45,036 bases of DNA from Verrucomicrobiales bacterium (GCA_029213025.1 JARGOZ010000041.1:1-45036); one strand, 5' to 3'; shown: positions 25,966-35,553, counted from the first letter of the stretch. Made by a program: numbers and translations. Notes: a model not told the origin generated them from the letters alone.

Positions 25966-27450
25966 TTGCTTGCCGGGGAACCGCCCCGCCCTGATATTCG
26001 ACCTAACAATCACGGCGTATTTTCCGTCTCCAAACAAACCATCTTTGTAAATAAATTTTTGAGCGGGAACCACAATCACAGTGCAGCGGATTCGTTGCGA
26101 AGAGATCCGGAAGTGAAAAAGGAGCTGCGAAATCATCTCGGCACCGACAACTACCGGAATTTCTTTTTTATCGGGCGGGCTTACCTGGTCGCAGGCGCCA
26201 CCATGGCTCTGGCGATTATGTTCTTCGAGTACCAGCAGTCCTCCGGTATCAGCTTCTGGTGGAATCTCCCGGTCCTGCTCGCCGCTCTCATTCTCGTTGG
26301 CGGGTCCCAGCACCAGTTCGCCGGCGCCGGACACGAAGCCGTTCACCATACCCTGTTCAAAAACCGCACGCTCAATGAAGTCGCCTCGGACCTGCTCTGC
26401 ATGTTTCCGATCATGACTTCCACCTACCAGTTTCGGCTTTACCACCTCGCCCATCACCAGTTTGTCAACGATCCGGAAAGAGATCCGGATTTCTCCCTGC
26501 TCAAGGACAGCGGCCACTGGATGGAGTTCCCGGTGAAAAAACTCCATTTCATCATGATGATGGTGAGGCAGTTACTCCTCGCCGATCTGGTCCGCTACAT
26601 CATAGCCCGGATAAAATACAATACAGTGGGGACCCACGATAAAAGCCCCTATCGTATGACCACCGACCAAAGCGGCATCGTTCCCTCCCGGCTCGGAGTG
26701 GGTATGTTCATCTTTCTGGTCGCTTCGCTGATTTTTCACCAAAAACACGGCACGCCGATGCAGCTGGTGCTGGTCAACCTGGCTACCTGGATGGCTGTAG
26801 CGACCTGTCTTGCATTCCTTCCGGAGCGATTTTTCGATAAAGCACGCATCAAGCCCGTTTTTCACCCGAGATTTCTGTTCATGGCCCAGACCGGATTCTA
26901 CACCGTTCTATTGAGCTCACTCGGGTATGTGCAGATGACCACCGAATTTATGGCTCTGCGCTACTTTTCGATTTTGTGGTATCTGCCCATGGCAACGACC
27001 TTTCCATTCTTTATGATCCTGCGCCAGGTCATCCAGCATGGCAACGGTGACCGGGGCTGGCTCACCAATACCCGGGTGTTCCGGATGAATGCTCTGGTGA
27101 GATATACCGTTTTCCCATTTGGGATGGACTATCATTTACCTCACCATATGTACGCCACCGTGCCGCATTACCGGCTCAAAAAGCTGCATGAGTTTTTGAT
27201 GGGTAAACCCGATTACAGTTCCAACTGTCAGCTGGTGGATAACTACATCATTCCGGACAACCACGAACAGCGCAATCCCACCGTCGTCGAAGTTCTCGGC
27301 CCGGAATACGCCTGCGTCGATGAAGAAATCCACATCGATGACTCGGTCCTCGATGACTGGGAAGTCGAAGAAAAAGACGAAATACTGAGCGCTGGAAGAC
27401 CAGAGGCAAGGGAAATCCCGCCAGGCAAACCACTGAACACACCCGGCTGA
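25966..27450 (+). CDS. Membrane fatty acid desaturase family protein
   Basis: An integral membrane di-iron enzyme. Three histidine boxes are visible: HEAVHH (DNA near 26332), HLAHHQ (near 26442) and HLPHHMYATVPHYRL (near 27132), in the order and spacing of the FA_desaturase family, with hydrophobic pairs between them. Members introduce double bonds into, or hydroxylate, lipid acyl chains or carotenoids; the specific substrate is not determined. The start is uncertain: no ATG occurs in the first ~230 bases of the frame, and the first candidates are TTG at 25966, 26059 or 26095 and GTG at 26113. The C-terminal ~50 residues are an acidic extension. A 22-bp repeat array follows. Confidence 0.88.
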   Translation: MLAGEPPRPDIRPNNHGVFSVSKQTIFVNKFLSGNHNHSAADSLRRDPEVKKELRNHLGTDNYRNFFFIGRAYLVAGATMALAIMFFEYQQSSGISFWWNLPVLLAALILVGGSQHQFAGAGHEAVHHTLFKNRTLNEVASDLLCMFPIMTSTYQFRLYHLAHHQFVNDPERDPDFSLLKDSGHWMEFPVKKLHFIMMMVRQLLLADLVRYIIARIKYNTVGTHDKSPYRMTTDQSGIVPSRLGVGMFIFLVASLIFHQKHGTPMQLVLVNLATWMAVATCLAFLPERFFDKARIKPVFHPRFLFMAQTGFYTVLLSSLGYVQMTTEFMALRYFSILWYLPMATTFPFFMILRQVIQHGNGDRGWLTNTRVFRMNALVRYTVFPFGMDYHLPHHMYATVPHYRLKKLHEFLMGKPDYSSNCQLVDNYIIPDNHEQRNPTVVEVLGPEYACVDEEIHIDDSVLDDWEVEEKDEILSAGRPEAREIPPGKPLNTPG

Positions 27451-27475
27451 TATCCGGAGACGCTTCAATTACACT

Positions 27476-27563
27476 TTCAACAGGGTACAGTCGTCGACCT
27501 AACAGGGTACAGTGCCCGGTTCAACAGGGTACAATTGCGGACCTAACAGGGTACAATTGTGGT
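27476..27563 (+). repeat. 22-bp tandem repeat, four copies (locus 2)
   Basis: Four units start at 27476, 27498, 27520 and 27542, exactly 22 bp apart. Each contains AACAGGGTACA; the two bases before alternate TTC, CCT, TTC, CCT at the unit start, and the last six bases vary. The array begins 25 bp after the desaturase stop. Beyond it to 27737 is an AT-rich region, presumably the promoter of the SGNH hydrolase gene. Confidence 0.95.
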
Positions 27564-27737
27564 TGAAAGAACCGCTGCGCCTCAAAATTCCCTGAAAACG
27601 TGTGGCCAAACTCCAAACTTTGAGTCATTATACTCGATCGCGAGTTTTTCTAATTTATCAGAATCATCGTTGCGATTTATCTCATTTTGGATTATAATTA
27701 TGTTGATTAATTATAGAAATTTTATTAATTTCCCTTC

Positions 27738-29024
27738 ATGAGCAAGTTCCCGTTTCTTTTTGCCTTTCTAATCATTCTCGCTTTCACGGGGCCCGCCCGC
27801 GCGGAAAAGACTCGTATTCTCTATTTGGGAGACTCTCTCAGCATGGGCGCGTTTGGCAGAACTCTTGATTCCGGGCTCCGCAGCCAGGGGGCCGAGGTCT
27901 ATACCGCCGTGGCGGGAGGAGCCAGCCCGTATTACTGGCTCAAAGCCTATCAATCACTACCCAGCTCGATCGGCTTTTGGGAAAAAACCCCGATCAATGA
28001 GCGCAGGATCGGGTATGTCCGTGCGGTCCCGAAACTGGAGGATATGCTGGAGGATTACAATCCGCATTTTGTTGTCGTGCAGACCGGTATCAACCTGTAT
28101 GCCACTCTGAGGTCGCGTCGCCGCCCGAAAGATGAGAATGTCCTCGAAATCCGTTCTTTGATTGAGCAGATGTCGCACTCTATCGCGAAATCCGGTGCGA
28201 CTCCCTATTGGATTTTGCCACCTCATTCTCACGAGCGCCGTTACTCCATCGAGCTCCAGAACGAATTGCGCAGCATCATGCGCAACGTAATCAATGACTA
28301 CGGCGGCGCTGTATTTGAAAGCGCTGAAGTGACGCGCTTCACCGATCCCTACCCCGCAACCGACGGCATTCATTACGGCCCGGCAGAGGCCGCCGCCTGG
28401 GCACAAAAAGTGCGGGCTGATCTCGCTGTATTCATCCACGAGAACAAGACGGCGAAACCGGAAACGATACGTATGACCGAAGTCATCCCGTTGAAACCGG
28501 TTCAGAAAGAGCAGGATCCGCCAGCTATGAACCCAACCGCCGAAATAGCCTCGGCTAAAGCTCCCGAAACTCCCTCACCGGTTTTCTCAAAGCCCGTCAT
28601 AAAAGCCTCCGCGGCATCGGCAACCGCTCCAGGAGCCATTAAAGTCCCCGAAAAGCCGCTACCAAAGCTCCCCGGAGCAGGGAGCAATATCAAAGTTTTC
28701 AACCGCCTCGATCTGGATCTCTGCCTCATCGCCAAATCGGAGATCACCAATATTGCCGAAATTGACTACGCCAATGCACTCGGTGTTTTCGAATACGAAG
28801 TGGTCAAAGACCGGCTGGGCAATTATCCGTATGAAAAAATCCGGATCGCTCACGGAATCGTTTTTCGCCGCAAATTCACCAGCGCTGCAATGAGGCAGAT
28901 CGGATCGCAGATTTCACTGCGACTTGTTCCGCTGGCATCCTACAAAAATCTGCAGACCTGGCAGACAGATGATGATTTGCCGCCGAACTACGAGATGCCG
29001 CTTTACACACCCAAGCTCGACTAG
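27738..29024 (+). CDS. Secreted SGNH/GDSL-type hydrolase
   Basis: A 428-residue protein with signal peptide MSKFPFLFAFLIILAFTGPARA. The catalytic blocks are present: block I YLGDSLSMG (Ser), VVVQTGINL in place of block III GxND, and block V DGIHYGP (Asp and His). An esterase or acetyl-hydrolase acting on envelope or extracellular sugars is likely by family. After ~235 residues comes a Pro/Ala/Lys-rich linker, then a C-terminal domain (~315-428) of unknown type (NIKVFNRLDLDLCLIAK, then YEKIRIAHGIVFRRKF). Its stop overlaps that of the convergent rluD-like gene through a shared CTAG at 29021-29024. Confidence 0.85.
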   Translation: MSKFPFLFAFLIILAFTGPARAEKTRILYLGDSLSMGAFGRTLDSGLRSQGAEVYTAVAGGASPYYWLKAYQSLPSSIGFWEKTPINERRIGYVRAVPKLEDMLEDYNPHFVVVQTGINLYATLRSRRRPKDENVLEIRSLIEQMSHSIAKSGATPYWILPPHSHERRYSIELQNELRSIMRNVINDYGGAVFESAEVTRFTDPYPATDGIHYGPAEAAAWAQKVRADLAVFIHENKTAKPETIRMTEVIPLKPVQKEQDPPAMNPTAEIASAKAPETPSPVFSKPVIKASAASATAPGAIKVPEKPLPKLPGAGSNIKVFNRLDLDLCLIAKSEITNIAEIDYANALGVFEYEVVKDRLGNYPYEKIRIAHGIVFRRKFTSAAMRQIGSQISLRLVPLASYKNLQTWQTDDDLPPNYEMPLYTPKLD

Positions 29025-29968
29025 TTTCCGGGATCACAAAAGCGCTCGAAGGCTTCGGGAAGCGGTGCTTCAAACGTCATAGTCTCCCCGCTCTCCGGGT
29101 GGCTCAGTTCCAGAACCCGGGCGTGCAGCATCAGCCGGTCCACCCTGGTTTTCTGCCTTCCCGGCTGCGCGTAAATCGTGTCTCCGAGTATCGGACAACG
29201 CAGAACGTCCTTTAAATGAACCCGGATCTGGTGGGTGCGCCCGGTGAGAATCCGGCAGTCGATCCAGCTCCAGGCGTGCCCGGGGCTGCTATGGGAAACC
29301 ACATACTCCGTAATCGCCTGCTTGCCTGCCGGAGGGTCCACAACCGCCATTTTGCGGCGCTGGAACGGGTGACGACCGATCAAATTTTCGATCCGCCCGG
29401 AGTCATCTACAGGAACTCCCGATGCAATCGCGACATACGATTTCTTCGTCTTTCGCTGCGAGAATTGCTCCACAAGCGATTGATAGGCAATATCGGTCTT
29501 TGCCGCAACCAGACACCCGGAAGTCTCTTTATCGAGACGATGAACGATACCGGGGCGCCCTTCATCCGCCAGACGACTCAACTGGCCGTTGCAATGATGC
29601 AACAGACCGTTGACCAGAGTCCCTTTATCATTTCCCGATCCGGGATGAACCACCAGCCCGGGCGCTTTGTCGATGACGATGATATGATCATCTTCAAACA
29701 ACACCTTTAGATCCATTTCCTCCGGCAGAACCTCTGTGCTCTGCCGGGGAACTTTCACCTCAATCACATCGCCCTCCGCGACTTCGGCCCTCGGCTTTAC
29801 CACTTTGGCATTCAACCGAAAATGACCGGATTTGATCAATTCCTGAATCCGGCTGCGCGACAGATCCACCCCAACCGGCCGCAATGCGCCGGGAAGATAC
29901 TGGTCAAGCCGCTGCCCGCCACCGCTATGGGGAACGGTCAGTTCTCCGCTGAATTCGAATTCCTCCAT
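29021..29968 (-). CDS. rluD: RluA-family 23S rRNA pseudouridine synthase (RluD type)
   Basis: A 315-residue cytoplasmic enzyme that isomerises uridine to pseudouridine in 23S rRNA. An N-terminal S4 RNA-binding domain is visible (LDQYLPGAL, LSRSRIQELIKSGHFRLN, to ~75). The catalytic motif GIVHRLDKETSG holds Asp at residue 146. Further family motifs are HPGSGNDKGTLVNGL and TGRTHQIRVHL. The full length and the S4 domain point to RluD rather than RluA or RluC, but RluC cannot be excluded by eye. The ATG at 29968 is divergent from the thioredoxin-fold gene by 88 bp. Confidence 0.92.
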   Translation of the reverse strand: MEEFEFSGELTVPHSGGGQRLDQYLPGALRPVGVDLSRSRIQELIKSGHFRLNAKVVKPRAEVAEGDVIEVKVPRQSTEVLPEEMDLKVLFEDDHIIVIDKAPGLVVHPGSGNDKGTLVNGLLHHCNGQLSRLADEGRPGIVHRLDKETSGCLVAAKTDIAYQSLVEQFSQRKTKKSYVAIASGVPVDDSGRIENLIGRHPFQRRKMAVVDPPAGKQAITEYVVSHSSPGHAWSWIDCRILTGRTHQIRVHLKDVLRCPILGDTIYAQPGRQKTRVDRLMLHARVLELSHPESGETMTFEAPLPEAFERFCDPGN

Positions 29969-30056
29969 TAAATCTTACCGTTTCCGTCTCAAAATCGATA
30001 TTGACAACAACTAAGGGTAATTATCTCCTGCATTCTACGTTATTTATATCAAAGGA

Positions 30057-30998
30057 ATGAAACGCTTTCTCACACATCCCGCCATTTTCACAATTCTCCT
30101 CTCCACGATGACCTTTGTTTCCGCTCAGGAAAAGGACCCGGTCTGGCACACCCGCTACAAGCCGGCCGTTATTGAGGCGAAAAAGGAAAACAAAGATCTT
30201 ATACTGGTTTTCACCGGAAGCGAATGGATCGACATCTGCAAAACCTTTGAAAGCGATATCATTTCCCAACCGGAATTTATCGATCAAGTCACCAAAAAAT
30301 TCGTCCTCCTTAAACTGGAATACCCCGAGAACAACCGCCTGCCTAAAGAGTATGCCATGGAATACCAGCTTCTCAAAGACGCCTATCGCGTCCACGGCTT
30401 CCCCACTGTACTGGTAACCGACCACCAGGGCCGCCCGTTCGGGATGAATGGCTACCAACCCATCTCGGCTGATCATTACGGCAAAATCCTTCTCGCCATG
30501 TTGAAAGGCAAGCAAATCCGCGACGAATCGAAAGAAAAAGCCAAGTCGCTGAAAGGAGTCGAAAAAGCAAAAGCTTTGGTCAATGCAATTCCGTCGCTGC
30601 CCGGGACCCTTTCAGCCCGCTATTATGCTGAAGAAATGCGGCAATTGATCGCCAGCGACCCGAACAACAAAACCGGCAAAGTGGATAAATTCAAAAAACA
30701 GCTCGCCGATGTCGAATACTCGACAGAGATGCAAAAACTGGCAGCCGAAGTTCAATACGGCAAAATGATCGAATTGACCGACGAATACATTCGCGACCAG
30801 AAACTCGAAGGAGAACACCTCCAAAAGGCCCTTTACAACAAGCTCGGAATTCAGCAAAAGCAGAAGAACACCACCGGTGTCGTCCAGACTCTCCTCGAAG
30901 TGGTCGCTGTCAATCCGAAGTCGAGGCTGGGCAAAAACGCTCAGAAAATGCTCGATTCTCTGCGAGCTCAGAAAATTGAGGAAACCGTGGGCCAGTAG
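30057..30998 (+). CDS. Secreted thioredoxin-fold protein lacking the first active-site cysteine
   Basis: A 313-residue protein with signal peptide MKRFLTHPAIFTILLSTMTFVSA; AAAGGA lies just before the ATG. The N-terminal ~150 residues have the thioredoxin-like pattern of secreted PVC proteins: LILVFTGSEW, the long strand KFVLLKLEYPENN and the cis-Pro segment VHGFPTVLV. The active site reads WIDIC (residues 57-61), so only the second Cys of the CxxC remains. Disulfide exchange by the usual mechanism is therefore doubtful; a binding or chaperone role is possible. The C-terminal half (~160-313) is Lys-rich and helical. A LysM gene follows after 55 bp. Confidence 0.85.
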   Translation: MKRFLTHPAIFTILLSTMTFVSAQEKDPVWHTRYKPAVIEAKKENKDLILVFTGSEWIDICKTFESDIISQPEFIDQVTKKFVLLKLEYPENNRLPKEYAMEYQLLKDAYRVHGFPTVLVTDHQGRPFGMNGYQPISADHYGKILLAMLKGKQIRDESKEKAKSLKGVEKAKALVNAIPSLPGTLSARYYAEEMRQLIASDPNNKTGKVDKFKKQLADVEYSTEMQKLAAEVQYGKMIELTDEYIRDQKLEGEHLQKALYNKLGIQQKQKNTTGVVQTLLEVVAVNPKSRLGKNAQKMLDSLRAQKIEETVGQ

Positions 30999-31053
30999 CA
31001 TTTTTTCTGCCCTTTTTGACTATATTTTTTTACGTCCAAACGTCCCATTTGTT

Positions 31054-31851
31054 ATGAGGGACAAACAGTGGCACGAAAATACTAACTCAAACATTTCAGA
31101 ACGGCGGTCGACCCCCACCCTGCTTCTCGCATTGGGGGTTTTTATGACGTTGCTTGTACCACCGGCGCAAGCTCAGCGCGCCGAGGATATCATTTTTACA
31201 CCGGAAAAGATCAAGACAATTCCGGGGCATGGAATGTCAAAGGGAGAGTACCCCTACGACGAAGACGGGTACTACAGAAAAGAATGGGTCAGCGTATCGG
31301 CAAAATCACCGGTCAAATCATCTACCACCGTTCGCCAGCCGATTCCGATCAGTTCGGATGAACACTCTAATTACGCTGCGAGAAACCGGATTAATCAGTC
31401 GAAAAAAACGGCAGCAAAAATCGAAGAAAACATCAAACCGACTCCCGCACCCGTTAAGTCATTTTCTTCGACTACATCAAAACCTGCTCCGGAACCGGGA
31501 AATCAAGTCGTGACGCCGCCGATCGCACGGGTCATGTCAGATTCGGAAGCAAAGAAACATGGCTTCATCGGCCCCTGGTCGAAAATGGGGAAATCCTCTC
31601 ACAACATCATACCGGCGTCTCTTTCGCTGGCAAAACCCCGACACAGCCAGCCACCTACTACGAGGGCATCTGTTACCACCGTTTACCACAAAGTACACTC
31701 CGGTGATACTCTATTCAATATCAGTAGAAAATACGGCGTTACGGTAGACGCATTGAAAAAGGCAAATGGTTTAACCAGCGATCTGATCCGGGTGGGTCAA
31801 AGCCTCAGACTGGCTTTAGCGCAGCATGCTCTCGGCATCCCTCAGGGATAA
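31054..31851 (+). CDS. LysM-domain envelope protein
   Basis: A 265-residue protein. The frame is open from 30877 inside the previous gene, but the ATG at 31054 precedes a hydrophobic export segment (TPTLLLALGVFMTLLVPPAQA) and is preferred. A ~150-residue Ser/Thr/Pro/Lys-rich linker leads to one LysM domain at the C-terminus (VYHKVHSGDTLFNISRKYGV then LIRVGQSLRLA), which binds the glycan strand of peptidoglycan. No catalytic domain is present. It ends 15 bp from a convergent gene; a weak hairpin ATCCC/GGGAT at its stop could serve both ends. Confidence 0.85.
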   Translation: MRDKQWHENTNSNISERRSTPTLLLALGVFMTLLVPPAQAQRAEDIIFTPEKIKTIPGHGMSKGEYPYDEDGYYRKEWVSVSAKSPVKSSTTVRQPIPISSDEHSNYAARNRINQSKKTAAKIEENIKPTPAPVKSFSSTTSKPAPEPGNQVVTPPIARVMSDSEAKKHGFIGPWSKMGKSSHNIIPASLSLAKPRHSQPPTTRASVTTVYHKVHSGDTLFNISRKYGVTVDALKKANGLTSDLIRVGQSLRLALAQHALGIPQG

Positions 31852-31866
31852 TGCTTTTCACTGCGC

Positions 31867-33366
31867 TTATTTGGTGAATTTCTTCACCACTTTCTTTACT
31901 TCATCTCTTACAGAAGGGGCCGCTTCACCGGACCGGTTGCTTTTGTTTAATTTCGAGAAACGCGAGCGGTCTTCGGGAGTTTTCATCCAGTCGGAAGCGA
32001 TTTTCTGTCCGTGAAGCACAGCACCGAAATGGTCGGGTTTTTCCCCGGCAAACAAACGGGTAGTCAAAGTGGTTTGCCGACAGGCTATACTGATACTGGA
32101 AAAGAAAGCCTCTGCAGTTGCTTCTGCATGCCTTTGCAGGGTCGACGGGCTCACCTCCATAGCTCTATTCATTTCAGAGACCCACGCGGACTGGTCTTCG
32201 CCCAGGACATCCTGAATTGATTCAGCTTCCCATACGGAACAGTAGTCAACATTTCTCCGGTCTGCTCTTGGAGTATTAATCCGGGGCACACAAAACGCCC
32301 CTGCGATAATCCGGCTGTCGAGACAGCTGCCTACGTAGAATTTGGCATTTCCTATCATATAGGCAATTTCCCATATATCGGAATCACCGAACCACATCAC
32401 TTCCGCCGTTTCCCCGAGTAGCGCTTCCCACTTCAGTTGTCTGCCCACAGCGTCCCGACCAATTGATCTGGAGGAATAGACGGCAATACCAAGCCCCTTC
32501 GAAACAGCAAGTGCGGAAACGGCATTAGCAAAGTCGATTTCCTGGCGTTCGGGAATATCGCTGATCTCCACGGCAATCCAGCCTTTGCCAAACCGCTCTT
32601 TCAATCGGCTGTAAGCGGCTGATTTCTTTTTCACTTTACTCAACGGCTTTCCGCAAAGCCGGGGAAGAACCGAAAGGCCGCACGGCATCTGCTCACAAGC
32701 TACTCCCCGATCAGTCAAAAAATCTTCCGCATTTTTGCCGCTCACTCCAACGAATGTGGCCTCTCCGGCACAATAGGTAAGGTGCTCTTCCTGATCTTCT
32801 TCCAGGACCGAAGGCTCTGGAAGGCGGAGACCGAAAAAACTCAAATTTGAACCCTTATAACATCCGTTGGGAGCCAACACGTAGGCCAAAGGGGATGTCT
32901 GACCGGACCGGCGCTTGATATAGTTCTCCATCTCGTTCCGTGCAGTAACCTGCATCAGACTCATCAACCGGTTTTCTTCATCACCTTCTGATGCCCGATG
33001 ATAACCGGACACCAATCCGGTAACCGTTGAATCACATCCCAGATGAATCACATTGGCACCTTTCGCTTCCATCTCCAAAGCAGCCTCGCCGAAATTCAAA
33101 ACATTATGGCCGCCAATTTTCGAAAGATCTTTCGAAACCAGTCCGGCGCAGCGGTAGGACTCAAGATTAAACAATCGGGAAAAAATGTGTGGGCGAAGCT
33201 GCGTCCCAAGCCGTCGGCAGTCCAGTGCGCCTACCAGTAATCCCCGGGCAGCGCCCCCGCCCAACCGGTTTAGATCGGCAGCGGAGGATGTAGATTCTGT
33301 ATGATGTCGGTTAAACGCCTCGCCATCTGAAGCAAAAAAGTGTGAAGTATAGGAAGTCTCGGCCAT
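31867..33366 (-). CDS. Polysaccharide pyruvyl transferase-like protein
   Basis: A 499-residue cytoplasmic protein from the ATG at 33366. It follows the layout of the polysaccharide pyruvyl transferase (CsaB/WcaK) family: an N-terminal half with NVIHLGCDS, a middle EATFVGVSGKNAEDFLTDRG where family members have a V(R)...S...L...G stretch, and a C-terminal segment NAKFYVGSCLDSRIIAGAFC corresponding to the SR.H..i.A...G.P motif, although the His is replaced. These enzymes transfer pyruvate or related groups onto surface glycans. The match is by pattern only and the replaced residues leave activity uncertain. It lies alone between convergent lysM and the upstream xylulokinase gene on the same strand. 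Confidence 0.55.
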   Translation of the reverse strand: MAETSYTSHFFASDGEAFNRHHTESTSSAADLNRLGGGAARGLLVGALDCRRLGTQLRPHIFSRLFNLESYRCAGLVSKDLSKIGGHNVLNFGEAALEMEAKGANVIHLGCDSTVTGLVSGYHRASEGDEENRLMSLMQVTARNEMENYIKRRSGQTSPLAYVLAPNGCYKGSNLSFFGLRLPEPSVLEEDQEEHLTYCAGEATFVGVSGKNAEDFLTDRGVACEQMPCGLSVLPRLCGKPLSKVKKKSAAYSRLKERFGKGWIAVEISDIPERQEIDFANAVSALAVSKGLGIAVYSSRSIGRDAVGRQLKWEALLGETAEVMWFGDSDIWEIAYMIGNAKFYVGSCLDSRIIAGAFCVPRINTPRADRRNVDYCSVWEAESIQDVLGEDQSAWVSEMNRAMEVSPSTLQRHAEATAEAFFSSISIACRQTTLTTRLFAGEKPDHFGAVLHGQKIASDWMKTPEDRSRFSKLNKSNRSGEAAPSVRDEVKKVVKKFTK

Positions 33367-33486
33367 AAATCCAGAATGACATTATTTCTATACTTTACAA
33401 ATATAAAATATATAAAATCCCTAATAACTGGAAATATAGATTCGTTATCAATCCGGCCAATCAAAAATGATAGGAATATATCAATA

Positions 33487-33512
33487 TTTACCGGCAAATC
33501 TATACCGGTAAA
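33487..33512 (-). terminator. Probable terminator hairpin after xylB
   Basis: TTTACCGG and CCGGTAAA form a perfect 8-bp stem around a 10-nt loop, starting 9 nt beyond the xylB stop on the minus strand. An A/T-rich stretch follows but not a clean T run, so this is a plausible rather than certain terminator. Confidence 0.5.
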
Positions 33513-33521
33513 AACTCCGTC

Positions 33522-35012
33522 CTACAGCCGCCCGGCATCTTTCAAATCTCCGGTCAAAGCGGTATGTTCGCTTAACTTATCTATATAGAGATTTGAGTTT
33601 GTATTATCCGGCTCGCAACGAGTCGACTCATCGACCTCAACCAGCCGACCACACAGTTCGGCGTAATCCCCCTGCCCGGCAGCAAAGGCGGCTTGAATTG
33701 CCCCGCCCAGTGAAGCACCCTCCGCCGTTACCAGACCTACTACCGGCACGCCAAATACATCAGCGGAAATTTCCCGCCACACGGCACTTTTGCTACCGCC
33801 ACCGGTAAGACGAATTTCCGATGGCTTCAATCCGAGAGCTGCAAACCGCTGCAATCCATAGGCCAGTCCAAGCGTAGCACCTTCCATCGCGGCCCGGGCG
33901 ATATGAGCAGTAGTCGCATTTGACCCTTTCATGCCCTGAATCACTGCATTGCCATCCGGCAAATTCGGTGTTCGTTCCCCATTCAAGTAGGGCAAAAAGT
34001 GCAGTCCATCAGCTCCAGCCGGAACGGATCGAATCTGTTTTTCCAACTCAGCGTGATCCCACCCGAACCAGCCCCGCACCAACTCAGTAATCACCGTCAC
34101 ATTCATCGTGCAGGCGAGTGGCATCCAGCGATCCGTACTGTCACAGAAGGCCGCTATTTCCCCCCTCGGATCGATCACAGGTTGATCCGCGCAACCATAT
34201 AGAGTTCCCGATGTTCCGAAAGACGCCGTGATCACACCCGGAGATATATTTCCGGTGCCGATCGCTCCCATCATATTATCACCTCCCCCGGCACTAATAA
34301 TGACATCATTCTTTAGTCCCCATTTTTCCGCCAGATCTGCGCGAAGTGTTCCGTGAATGTCCCGGGAAGAACCCAACTCCGGTAGAGCATCACCAAGGCG
34401 CGGGTCGACAAAGTCAATCAAATCGGTATCCCATTCCCGGGTACGGATATTGAGTATACCGGTTCCCGAGGCATCACCGTATTCCATTCGTTTCACTCCG
34501 GTCAGATGGAAATTGATGTAGTCATGCGGCAATAGCACAGATGCGATCGATTCAAAGTTCTCCTGTTCGTTTTGCTTGATCCAAAGAAGCTTCGGAATGG
34601 TGTAGCCCGCCATGATGGCGTTGCCTGCCTTTTCAATCAGCCCGCTGATACCACCGAATTCTGCCGAAAATTGTTCACACTGTTCGGTTGTGGATGTATC
34701 ACACCAGAGTTTCGCCGGGCGAATGACATTGTCGTGAGCATCGAGAATGACTAAACCGTGTTGCTGCCCGCTCACCCCGATTCCTCTGACCTCTTTCCGC
34801 TTTTCACCCAGCTGTTCCAGACAACTGGCTATCGTCTCATCCACAGCATTGGCCCAGTCCCGTGGGTGTTGCTCCAGATGCCCGGGAGGCAACCCGTCAA
34901 TGAGATCGTAGGACTTTGCTGCTTCGGCAACCAGTTTGCCGGATTCCAGGTCTAATACCACAGATTTTGTACTCTGAGTTCCGCTGTCAATTCCAATGAA
35001 ATACATGCCCAT
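33522..35012 (-). CDS. xylB: Xylulokinase (FGGY carbohydrate kinase)
   Basis: A 496-residue cytoplasmic sugar kinase, the usual length for XylB, that phosphorylates D-xylulose to D-xylulose 5-phosphate for the pentose phosphate pathway. The N-terminal phosphate loop FIGIDSGTQSTKSVV, VSGQQHGLVILDA, LPHDYINFHLTG, the catalytic-Asp loop SAGGGDNMMGAIG and the C-terminal RLTGGGSKSAVWREI are all present and match XylB better than glycerol kinase. It starts at 35012, or two codons later. No xylA or pentose transporter gene is beside it, so its transcriptional partner is not visible. Confidence 0.95.
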   Translation of the reverse strand: MGMYFIGIDSGTQSTKSVVLDLESGKLVAEAAKSYDLIDGLPPGHLEQHPRDWANAVDETIASCLEQLGEKRKEVRGIGVSGQQHGLVILDAHDNVIRPAKLWCDTSTTEQCEQFSAEFGGISGLIEKAGNAIMAGYTIPKLLWIKQNEQENFESIASVLLPHDYINFHLTGVKRMEYGDASGTGILNIRTREWDTDLIDFVDPRLGDALPELGSSRDIHGTLRADLAEKWGLKNDVIISAGGGDNMMGAIGTGNISPGVITASFGTSGTLYGCADQPVIDPRGEIAAFCDSTDRWMPLACTMNVTVITELVRGWFGWDHAELEKQIRSVPAGADGLHFLPYLNGERTPNLPDGNAVIQGMKGSNATTAHIARAAMEGATLGLAYGLQRFAALGLKPSEIRLTGGGSKSAVWREISADVFGVPVVGLVTAEGASLGGAIQAAFAAGQGDYAELCGRLVEVDESTRCEPDNTNSNLYIDKLSEHTALTGDLKDAGRL

Positions 35013-35148
35013 GCCTAAAATGAAATCGCCAACCGATCAAGCCTCATCGCGATCCGCGCGGACGGGGATTTTCAAAAAAATCCAATGATTATGTAACCGC
35101 CCGGCAAATTCCGTGAAGGAAGACAGTGAACCCGGTTTTATCCAGAAT

Positions 35149-35553
35149 ATGAAAGCTATCACAAATACCATCCCAATCACCGAAACCAAACTCAACTCAT
35201 TCAATCCCTCCCGCTCCGCAATGGAACAGGAGTTCACCGGTAAAATGATCGGTTTCCCGGTTCATTCCGGGATGCTCGGGCATGTCAGATCGATCCTCAC
35301 CGGATATTGGAACGACTACCAAAACGACCTGTCCGCCCTGATCATAAAAAAACACCGGCTTGCTGATTCCGCAGCGATCAAAGCAGCCCAAATCGAGCTG
35401 GATCTCTGCAAAAATTACCAGGGCTTCCTACTGCTCTCCTCATCGCCGACACCGGACACGATTGATGTGGCAAAAAAACGTTTCGAAATGATCCGCGCCA
35501 TGCGTCTGGTCACCTCCGCCCTGCAGAGGGAGCTCGGTCGTTGCTGTGCGTGA
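35149..35553 (+). CDS. Small protein of unknown function
   Basis: A 134-residue product from the ATG at 35149; an in-frame GTG at 35113 would add 12 residues. No signal peptide or membrane helix is visible. The C-terminal ~90 residues are helical (LTGYWNDYQNDLSALIIKKH, then AAQIELDLCKNYQGFLLLSS and FEMIRAMRLVTSALQREL). I recognise no family. It is divergent from xylB and lies 74 bp upstream of the giant kinase gene on the same strand, so it could be transcribed with it. Confidence 0.6.
   Translation: MKAITNTIPITETKLNSFNPSRSAMEQEFTGKMIGFPVHSGMLGHVRSILTGYWNDYQNDLSALIIKKHRLADSAAIKAAQIELDLCKNYQGFLLLSSSPTPDTIDVAKKRFEMIRAMRLVTSALQRELGRCCA

Noticed and set aside
25921..26547. Upstream part of the 310-codon minus-strand frame ending at 25615
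   Set aside because: It runs antisense to the desaturase, whose histidine boxes and membrane pattern are certain; only the 101-codon end outside the desaturase is kept.
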